The position numbers and the translations under genes are program-made. From Minisyncoccota bacterium (GTDB lineage Bacteria; Verrucomicrobiota; Lentisphaeria; Oligosphaerales; MVZH01), in contig JAIPIM010000232.1 in assembly GCA_021734725.1 (NCBI GenBank), forward strand, positions 1 to 6,430: a stretch of DNA of 6,430 nt. The letters are read 5' to 3'. Under the pieces are notes generated by a model. The model was not told where the DNA came from, ran no database searches, and saw only the letters and a program-made list of their open reading frames with translations. Of this stretch, positions 1 through 4,797 are shown piece by piece; position 1 is the first letter of the stretch, and every line of letters starts with the position of its first letter.

Positions 1-28
1 GCTGAAAAGCCGGGTCCCGCTTTTCAGC
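1..28. repeat. 10-bp perfect inverted repeat (terminator-like hairpin)
   Basis: GCTGAAAAGC (1-10) is the exact reverse complement of GCTTTTCAGC (19-28), with an 8-nt GC-rich spacer. It lies 73 bp past the stop of the minus-strand gene ending at 101, so it could end that transcript. The T-tract needed for an intrinsic terminator would fall beyond the window on the minus strand, and none follows on the plus strand. It may equally be part of a dispersed palindrome together with the repeat at 38-90. Confidence 0.6.
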
Positions 29-37
29 GGTATCAGG

Positions 38-90
38 CTGTCGGATTTAGTGGTTCGAGTCCATCGGGTACGAGGCGCTGAGTCCGACAG
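38..90. repeat. Palindromic repeat downstream of the unknown-function gene
   Basis: CTGTCGGA (38-45) pairs perfectly with TCCGACAG (83-90). The pairing continues inward to 52/76 with G-U wobbles, giving a stem of about 15 bp and a loop of about 23 nt. CAGGCTG occurs directly repeated at 34-40 and 88-94. The apex contains a GGTTCGAGTCC string resembling a tRNA T-arm, but no tRNA can be folded around it. The size and non-coding position fit a dispersed palindromic unit. That it is repeated elsewhere in the genome is inference. Confidence 0.5.
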
Positions 91-100
91 GCTGCTTGCT

Positions 101-835
101 TCACCCCAGGAATGGCGGTTCTCCCTGAATACCTGCGACGAGAGCTTCAGCCCTTTCCAAAGCCTTGCGGTCGCCGAGCAGCATAAACCAGCATGCCCCC
201 TCAGCACCGCCGATACCGCCGGCGGCAATAGGAATGGCTTGGACATCGCACACTACCGCAAACGCATCGATTTCAGTGAAAATCCGGCCGGGACTGACCC
301 AGAGCGTCGGGCCTTGCCCGTCCTTTTCTTTCTGAAGGAGGGCGGCCTCATTCAAGTCGGCAGGCACACTTTTTTCAATCCCAACCGGATGGATCAAGAG
401 GATGCGACGGGCAGTGATTGTTCCCAACGTGGCCCCGAGCGTTCCTCCGGTTGGGTGACCAATGAGTACGCCAACTTGATCGAGGGTCAGGTTGATCGCG
501 TTGGCGCCTTTGATAAAGACGTCTCCCGCACCCATTTCAGCCACAGCGTCCGTCGCTGCCATATCCAGCCTCTCGCCGTTCTTCAACACTAGATCCGCAA
601 GTTTTTTCCCAGGTGCTCGCCCATTGTACCCGGACGGCAGAGTACGCCCGGTTACGAACTGGGTTTTGTCAATGGACTCGTGGGTCAACTCTTCCACGAC
701 ATAGCCGTCGGTTGACCCCGGCGCCACCGCAACAATTCCTTCGGTCAGGGCGCGTTTGACGTGATTGGTGTTGGCAAGTCCGCGGGCGATTAACCGTTTG
801 GATTCCGCAACCGTCAGGGTAATGGTTGTATGCAT
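101..835 (-). CDS. Conserved glycine-rich protein of unknown function, downstream of etfA
   Basis: A 244-residue soluble protein with no signal peptide or membrane segment. The start is well supported: AGGAG (843-847 on the complement) lies 7 nt before the ATG. Visible blocks are an N-terminal TITLTVAESKRLIARG (4-19), GAGDVFIKGANAI (102-114), a glycine-rich HPTGGTLGATLG (127-138), HPVGIEKSVP (149-158), AAGGIGGAEGA (204-214) and a C-terminal IQGEPPF (236-242). The overall pattern resembles a conserved hypothetical family of about 240-250 residues that I recall from anaerobic bacteria and archaea; I know no established function. The two glycine-rich loops suggest nucleotide, cofactor or phosphate binding, but this is inference. 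It follows etfA in the same direction and was probably co-transcribed with it before a palindromic element separated them. A role alongside the flavoprotein is plausible but unproven. Confidence 0.85.
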   Translation of the reverse strand: MHTTITLTVAESKRLIARGLANTNHVKRALTEGIVAVAPGSTDGYVVEELTHESIDKTQFVTGRTLPSGYNGRAPGKKLADLVLKNGERLDMAATDAVAEMGAGDVFIKGANAINLTLDQVGVLIGHPTGGTLGATLGTITARRILLIHPVGIEKSVPADLNEAALLQKEKDGQGPTLWVSPGRIFTEIDAFAVVCDVQAIPIAAGGIGGAEGACWFMLLGDRKALERAEALVAGIQGEPPFLG

Positions 836-853
836 ACTTCTTCTCCTTTTTTT

Positions 854-863
854 AGCTGATCTG
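854..863. repeat. 10-bp flanking direct repeat, left copy
   Basis: AGCTGATCTG here is repeated exactly at 997-1006, on the other side of the palindromic element 864-996. On the minus strand it reads CAGATCAGCT. With the following AA it would encode Gln-Ile-Ser-stop (TAA at 852-854), the same tail that etfA has at 995-1006. It therefore looks like the displaced original end of etfA, or one half of a target-site duplication. Confidence 0.6.
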
Positions 864-865
864 GT

Positions 866-895
866 GACTCTTGCAAAATAGTTTTTGCGCGAGTC
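866..895. repeat. Left hairpin of the palindromic element
   Basis: GACTC (866-870) pairs with GAGTC (891-895). After one mismatch and one wobble, GCAAAA (873-878) pairs with TTTTGC (883-888) around a 4-nt loop. No U-tract follows, so it is not a clear terminator. Confidence 0.6.
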
Positions 896-902
896 GTTCG
901 TG

Positions 903-960
903 GTTCGTGGTGCTTCGTTCTTAGTTCAAAACCACGCACCAAGAACGAAGCACTAAGAAC
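903..960. repeat. Central long palindrome of the element
   Basis: GTGCTTCGTTCTT (910-922) is the exact reverse complement of AAGAACGAAGCAC (941-953). The pairing extends outward to 903/960 with one mismatch and one G-U, giving an arm of about 20 bp and an 18-nt loop. An alternative pairing, CGTGGT (906-911) with ACCACG (931-936), is mutually exclusive with the main stem. Strong cruciform or hairpin potential on both strands could affect read-through from etfA into the next gene. Confidence 0.75.
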
Positions 961-961
961 A

Positions 962-992
962 AGAATTGCAAAAAACGACATTTCGCAATTCT
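962..992 (-). repeat. Right hairpin just past the etfA stop
   Basis: AGAATTGC (962-969) and GCAATTCT (985-992) are perfect reverse complements. Three more A-T pairs form if C984 is bulged, leaving an 8-nt loop. On the minus strand the hairpin starts 2 nt after the etfA stop codon and is followed by only a broken T-run, so it is at best a weak intrinsic terminator. It may instead protect the 3' end of the etfA message. Confidence 0.55.
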
Positions 993-994
993 CT

Positions 995-2185
995 TCAGCT
1001 GATCTGCTTCAGTATCTCGGGGACAATATCAAGCAAGTCTCCCACGATCCCGACATCGGCGTATTCGAAAATGGATGCATCAGGGTCCCGGTTTATGGCC
1101 ATAATGGTCTCGGCGTTCTGCATTCCCACGATATGCTGGATGGCGCCGGAAACACCGCAGGCCACGTATAGCTTGGGTTGGACCGTGGTGCCGGTTTGTC
1201 CCACTTGATGCGGATAGTCCAGCCAGCCGGCGTCAACCACGGCGCGGCTGGCGCCTAGTGCACCGTTGAGCCGTTGCGCCAGTTCCCGCACCAGTTTCAC
1301 CCCTTCGGGTCCACCGACGCCGGCCCCGGCGGTCACAATGACGTCTGCTTCCCGCAGGTCCGTCCCCCCGGTCTTTTTGGCGCGGAAATCGAGCCACTTA
1401 AGTTTAGAATGCAGTTCGTCTTCCTTTGTGGCCAATTCAACGATGTGTCCTTTGCGTGCCGAATCGGCGGGTGCCGCGGTTAACACCCCGGGACGAACCG
1501 TAGCCATCTGGGGACGGTGTCGCTCGCAATTAATGGTCGCCAAAATATTGCCGCCGAACGCCGGACGTGTCTGCAACAGCAGGCCGGTTTCCGGATCGAC
1601 CGCCAGCTTTGTGCAGTCGGCGGTCAGTCCGGCATGCACCGCGACCGCCAGCCGTGGCAACAACGCACGCCCAATGGCAGTTGCCCCACCGAGGAGAATC
1701 TCTGGATGCCAACGCTGAACCGCGGCCACCAATACAGCCGTGTAGGGCTCGTCCAAATAATGCTTGAGTTGCGCATGGTCCGCCACATACGCCGTATCCG
1801 CGCCTTGCGCAATCACATCTTCCGCAAGCGAAGCAACACGTTCACCCAGCAATACGCCGCCAACGTTTACTCCGAGCCGGTCGGCCAGCCCGCGTGCTGT
1901 CGTCAGGAGCTCGCGGGCCACATGCGTCAACTGACCCTTTTCGTCGACTTCACAGAATACCCAGACATCGCCTTTGCCGGTTTCACCGTACGTATGCTCC
2001 ACCGTAAACCGAATGGCGTCGAACCGCTTGCAGATGGATGCACAGGCCCCGCACAACGTACAGTTGTCATAATCGATCAGTGCTTTACGATCCCTAATGC
2101 TGATCGCACCGAATGGACAGGCTTCCACGCAAAGTCCGCAGCCAACGCATTTGTCCAGGTCGATTGTCACGCGTTCTTTTGTCAT
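995..2185 (-). CDS. etfA: Electron transfer flavoprotein alpha subunit with N-terminal 2[4Fe-4S] ferredoxin domain
   Basis: EtfA pairs with EtfB to carry electrons between a flavin dehydrogenase and other carriers in the cytoplasm. Fused-ferredoxin forms such as Acetobacterium CarE occur in anaerobic, sometimes electron-bifurcating, complexes. From the chosen start it has 396 residues. Residues 5-55 hold two cluster motifs: C13-x2-C16-x2-C19-x3-C23-P and C42-x2-C45-x2-C48-x3-C52-K. Residues of about 72-255 are the EtfA N-terminal domain. Residues of about 275-395 are the FAD-binding domain, with SR 313-314, VGQTG 328-332, the EtfA signature starting LYVACGVSGAIQH (339-351) and ending MAIN (362-365), then D377-VGIVGDL. 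The frame is open upstream to an ATG at 2350, but those 55 codons match nothing in EtfA. The ATG at 2185 places the ferredoxin at residue 5, though it lacks a clear Shine-Dalgarno. The ATG overlaps the stop of an upstream ORF (ATGA). No etfB is adjacent, which is unusual. The family assignment is very secure; the start is less so. Confidence 0.95.
   Translation of the reverse strand: MTKERVTIDLDKCVGCGLCVEACPFGAISIRDRKALIDYDNCTLCGACASICKRFDAIRFTVEHTYGETGKGDVWVFCEVDEKGQLTHVARELLTTARGLADRLGVNVGGVLLGERVASLAEDVIAQGADTAYVADHAQLKHYLDEPYTAVLVAAVQRWHPEILLGGATAIGRALLPRLAVAVHAGLTADCTKLAVDPETGLLLQTRPAFGGNILATINCERHRPQMATVRPGVLTAAPADSARKGHIVELATKEDELHSKLKWLDFRAKKTGGTDLREADVIVTAGAGVGGPEGVKLVRELAQRLNGALGASRAVVDAGWLDYPHQVGQTGTTVQPKLYVACGVSGAIQHIVGMQNAETIMAINRDPDASIFEYADVGIVGDLLDIVPEILKQIS
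997..1006. repeat. 10-bp flanking direct repeat, right copy (inside etfA 3' end)
   Basis: The exact copy of 854-863 forms the last codons of etfA (Gln-Ile-Ser) plus the T of its TGA stop. The GA of the stop comes from the adjacent element, whereas the other copy is followed by AA (TAA). Confidence 0.6.
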
Positions 2186-2328
2186 GACATTACTATACCC
2201 GCTGGATACGCAGGCCCAAACAGCGGCGATCCCGAACTCGCAACAGCCGGCCCGGTTGAGCGCGACCCACGCGGCCTTAGGGCTGCTGTAACGAGCCTTA
2301 ACTCGTAAACCGTACATACGTGTCTCAT
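2182..2328 (-). other. Candidate 48-codon leader ORF overlapping the etfA start (doubtful)
   Basis: An ATG at 2328 preceded by GGGGAGG (2332-2338 on the complement, only 3 nt away) opens a 48-codon frame. Its TGA overlaps the etfA ATG as ATGA (2182-2185). The arrangement could allow translational coupling, which would explain the missing Shine-Dalgarno of etfA. Against it, the peptide is Ala/Gly/Ser/Pro/Arg-rich with no recognisable domain, and the spacing is tighter than usual. Confidence 0.15.
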
Positions 2329-2350
2329 GGTCCTCCCCGTCAGGGACCAT
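2327..2350. promoter_or_regulatory. 7-bp inverted repeat in the etfA leader
   Basis: ATGGTCC (2327-2333) pairs exactly with GGACCAT (2344-2350) around a 10-nt loop. On the minus-strand transcript the hairpin overlaps a GGGGAGG ribosome-binding-like string and the ATG at 2328. It could therefore modulate leader translation or be an operator. A function is inference. Confidence 0.3.
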
Positions 2351-2393
2351 ATAGAACCGTATCGAAACTCAACACTGCGTATTTCCAACACCT

Positions 2394-2441
2394 CCGCAAC
2401 AACCGCGGGGCAATGATTTTTGGGTCTTGGAACCGTTGCGG
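2394..2441. promoter_or_regulatory. 7-bp inverted repeat with long spacer
   Basis: CCGCAAC (2394-2400) is the reverse complement of GTTGCGG (2435-2441), separated by 34 bp. It lies midway between the divergent genes, where a shared regulator could bind, but the wide spacing makes chance a real possibility. Confidence 0.2.
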
Positions 2442-2488
2442 CCGCATGCTGGCTGGATGAATGGGCCGGATGCGCTATGTTTTAAGCT

Positions 2489-2510
2489 TTTCCAGTGACT
2501 TACTGGGAAA
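2489..2510. promoter_or_regulatory. Operator-like dyad upstream of the glycosidase gene
   Basis: TTTCCAGT (2489-2496) and ACTGG-G-AAA (2502-2510) form an inverted repeat that is perfect except for one extra G, around a 5-bp centre GACTT. It sits about 100 bp before the start codon and just upstream of the TATAAG at 2531. That position fits a binding site for a sugar-responsive regulator. No regulator gene is present to support this. Confidence 0.35.
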
Positions 2511-2612
2511 CGGGTGGCAGGCTAGGCAATTATAAGGCTCGGGACAGCAAGCTCATCATCACCACACCGGAAAGCTCGTCCTCACCACTGTAACGCAACC
2601 GGAGAACCAGCA

Positions 2613-4640
2613 ATGGCCCAGTACGAATTGCGCTTTCGACAAGTACACCTTGACTTTCACACATCCCCTCATATACCGAACATTGGAAACCGCTTTCGCA
2701 AAGACCAGTGGCAGGAAGCGTTACGCCTGGGGCATGTCAATTCGGTTACCTGCTTCGCGAAATGTCACCATGGGTTGAGTTATCACCCGACGCGGGTCGG
2801 CACGATGCATCCGCATCTGACGTTCGATCTGTTGCGAGCCCAGTTTGAGGCTTCCAAAGAAATCGATGTAAACGTACCCATCTACCTCTCCGCCGGCCTG
2901 GATGACGTGGCCGCCGAAGCCCATCCCGAGTGGCGTGAAATGTCAGTTGACGGAAAGTATCAGGGTTGGGCAGGATCGTTTGTTCAGCCGGGATTCCGCA
3001 TGATGTGCTTCATGAGCCCATACCTGGATTTTCTGTGCGATCAAATCCGGGAGGTGGTTGAGCTTTTTCCCGACTGCAACGGAATATTTCTCGACATCAT
3101 CCACCAGGGCGAGTGCTGCTGCAAGTGGTGCAGAGAATACATGGAAACCCATGGTCTCTCCCTGGATAAGCAGGCGGACCGCCAAACATGCGCGAATGCG
3201 GCGCTGGAACGGTATTATCGTGAAACGACCGCGGCGGTACGAAGCAAGTGCCCAGACATGCCTGTGTTCCATAACAGCGGCCACATCCCCAAGGGTAAAC
3301 ACGAAATTCTAGAGTACTTCAGCCATCTCGAACTTGAATCGCTACCCACTGGCGGTTGGGGGTATGATCATTTTCCGTTGTCGGCCAATTACTGCCGTAA
3401 TCTGGATGCCGATTTTCTGGGCATGACTGGCAAATTCCAGACCACCTGGGGCGAATTCGGCGGCTATAAGCATCCCAATGCGTTGCGCTATGAATGCGCC
3501 GCCATGCTGGCCTTCGGCGCTAAATGCAGTATTGGCGATCAATTGCATCCAAACGGAGAAATGGACCCCTCCACCTACCGCATCATGGGGGAAGCATACA
3601 GCGAAGTGGAGCGCAAAGAACCTTGGTGCCGTGAGGCCGCCAATATTGCCGATATAGGCGTGCTGTCCAGCGAGTCCGAGCATCACGGTTCCAGCCGAGA
3701 TAACTCGGCGGATAAAGGTGTCGGACGCATTCTGCTGGAGGAACATTTGCTGTTTGACCTCATCGACCGGAGCATGGACCTTGAACGCTATAAACTATTG
3801 ATACTGCCTGACGACATTATGGTGGACGATGAGTTGCAAGATCGCATCCAGTCCTTCCTGGACGCCGGCGGCAAACTCATGCTGACGGGCCGCAGCGGTT
3901 TAACACCGGACAGGAAAACATTCGCTTTCAATATCGGTGCGGAGTACCGCGGTGAGAGTGAACACCAACCAGACTACCTCGACGCAGGCCTCGAACTGGC
4001 CGCGTCTTTTCTGGACAGCCCTCTCGTTATGTACGCTCGCTCACAAAAAGTCCGAGTTACCGACGGCGACACGCTGGCCGGTATTGAGGTGCCGTATTTC
4101 AATCGCACGTGGCGGCACTACTGCAGTCATCAACACGCGCCAAACGCGGAACCCTCCGAGTTTGCCGCGGCCGTACGTAAGGGCAACATTCTGTACCTTG
4201 CACACCCGATTTTCACCATTTATGCCGGCTTTGGTGCGGTTGCGTACCGTCAATACGCCGCAAACGCAATTCGACTCATGCTCGGGGATGAAGCATCCCT
4301 GATGTCCAATATGCCGTCCACGGCACGCGTTTCCCTGACGCACCAGGAAGCAGAGAAACGGTACGTTCTTCACCTGCTCTATGCAAACACCATTCGTCGG
4401 GGAGACCAAATACACTTCTCGGACGAAGGATACGTTCGGGACAGCGCCCCACTCGAGGTCATCGAAGAACTTCTGCCGTTGCATGACGTGACCGTACAAC
4501 TCAACCTGCTCACCACCCCCACAAAGGCCACACTCGAACCACAGGGCACGGAAATACCGCTGAAAACCGAGAACGGCACGGTGATGCTGAACCTGGACTC
4601 ATTCACGTGCCACCAGATGATTGCGCTTCAATACACGTGA
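2613..4640 (+). CDS. GH42-like glycoside hydrolase family protein (hypothetical glycosyl hydrolase 6 type)
   Basis: A predicted cytoplasmic carbohydrate-active enzyme of 675 residues with no signal peptide. Its start is set by GGAG (2601-2604) 8 nt before ATG and by the family-typical opening YELRFRQVHLDFHTS (4-18). Residues 1 to about 340 form a TIM-barrel-like region: VNSVTCFAKCHHG (42-54), VPIYLSAGLDD (88-98), GIFLDI with D161, HLELESLPTGGWGY (238-251), MTGKFQTTWGEFGGY (271-285) and AKCSIGDQLHPNG (303-315). D161, E240, E242 and E281 are candidate catalytic acids. C168-x-C170-x2-C173 resembles the zinc-binding cysteines of GH42 beta-galactosidases. Residues of about 340-560 resemble the GH42 trimerisation domain (KLLILPDDIMVDDEL 394-408, FLDAGGKLMLTG 415-426), and about 570-675 a C-terminal beta domain. 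The substrate is unknown; beta-galactosidase, fucosidase or other activities remain possible. The gene stands alone, with no transporter or regulator nearby. The 157-bp convergent gap after it (4641-4797) shows no convincing terminator. Confidence 0.85.
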   Translation: MAQYELRFRQVHLDFHTSPHIPNIGNRFRKDQWQEALRLGHVNSVTCFAKCHHGLSYHPTRVGTMHPHLTFDLLRAQFEASKEIDVNVPIYLSAGLDDVAAEAHPEWREMSVDGKYQGWAGSFVQPGFRMMCFMSPYLDFLCDQIREVVELFPDCNGIFLDIIHQGECCCKWCREYMETHGLSLDKQADRQTCANAALERYYRETTAAVRSKCPDMPVFHNSGHIPKGKHEILEYFSHLELESLPTGGWGYDHFPLSANYCRNLDADFLGMTGKFQTTWGEFGGYKHPNALRYECAAMLAFGAKCSIGDQLHPNGEMDPSTYRIMGEAYSEVERKEPWCREAANIADIGVLSSESEHHGSSRDNSADKGVGRILLEEHLLFDLIDRSMDLERYKLLILPDDIMVDDELQDRIQSFLDAGGKLMLTGRSGLTPDRKTFAFNIGAEYRGESEHQPDYLDAGLELAASFLDSPLVMYARSQKVRVTDGDTLAGIEVPYFNRTWRHYCSHQHAPNAEPSEFAAAVRKGNILYLAHPIFTIYAGFGAVAYRQYAANAIRLMLGDEASLMSNMPSTARVSLTHQEAEKRYVLHLLYANTIRRGDQIHFSDEGYVRDSAPLEVIEELLPLHDVTVQLNLLTTPTKATLEPQGTEIPLKTENGTVMLNLDSFTCHQMIALQYT

Positions 4641-4797
4641 CACATCGGCGCACAGTTGAGTTCACTCCAAAAAGTGCGGTTTCGGCGGCAACAACGCATA
4701 ATACGCCTACAGACGTTGCAGGTTTCAGAAGACGCAAGTACCAGCATCGCTCCCCTTTGTTTGTTTCGTAAGAATACTGGCATCCGACAAAGACAGC

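Larger units (their letters stand above)
864..996. mobile_element. 133-bp palindromic element (candidate MITE-like/REP-like insertion)
   Basis: This non-coding segment consists of three back-to-back hairpins (866-895, 903-960, 962-992) between exact 10-bp direct repeats. The two outer hairpins are related in inverted orientation. The left reads TTGCAAAATAG-TTTTTGC on the plus strand, and the right reads TTGCGAAATGTCGTTTTTTGC-like on the minus strand, so they act as imperfect terminal inverted repeats. The plus-strand arm of the central hairpin has a rough 7-nt rhythm (TTCGTGG, TTCGTGG, TGCTTCG, TTCTTAG). No ORF or transposase lies inside, so any movement would need factors supplied in trans. 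Insertion explains the enlarged etfA-to-neighbour spacing. Copies elsewhere in the genome cannot be seen from this window. Confidence 0.5.
2186..2612. other. 427-bp divergent intergenic region between etfA and the glycosidase gene
   Basis: No convincing gene lies here. The etfA-proximal part (about 2205-2290) is GC-rich. It is read as open frame only because the etfA frame stays open through it. From about 2300 to the glycosidase start there are several dyads (listed separately) and an isolated TATAAG at 2531-2536 that could be a -10 box for the plus-strand gene, although no good -35 lies at the right distance. No clear promoter for etfA was found. Small hairpin potential (ACGAG 2291-2295 with CTCGT 2302-2306) sits near the middle. 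Confidence 0.5.

Noticed and set aside
1..76. Possible tRNA gene, because GGTTCGAGTCC at 52-62 looks like a T-arm
   Set aside because: No acceptor stem forms between the flanking 7-mers, there is no D-arm or anticodon stem, and the T-stem itself contains a mismatch.
50..592. Plus-strand open frame of 180 codons opposite the unknown-function gene
   Set aside because: It is antisense to a gene with a good ribosome-binding site and family-like motifs; its translation shows no domain and it lacks a Shine-Dalgarno.
899..930. CRISPR-like or tandem repeat array from the TTCGTGG heptads
   Set aside because: Only two exact units occur, with no spacers; it is part of the palindrome arm.
1517..2308. 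Plus-strand open frame of 263 codons opposite etfA
   Set aside because: It is entirely antisense to the unambiguous EtfA coding frame, and its composition is that of a shadow frame.
2186..2350. 55-residue N-terminal extension of EtfA
   Set aside because: It has no Shine-Dalgarno at 2350 and no similarity to EtfA or ferredoxin, while the ATG at 2185 gives the normal ferredoxin start. It is probably fortuitous open frame in GC-rich DNA.
4755..4792. Terminator for the convergent genes from CTTTGT/ACAAAG pairing
   Set aside because: The stem is only 6 bp with a 26-nt loop and no properly placed T-run; it is not a credible terminator.
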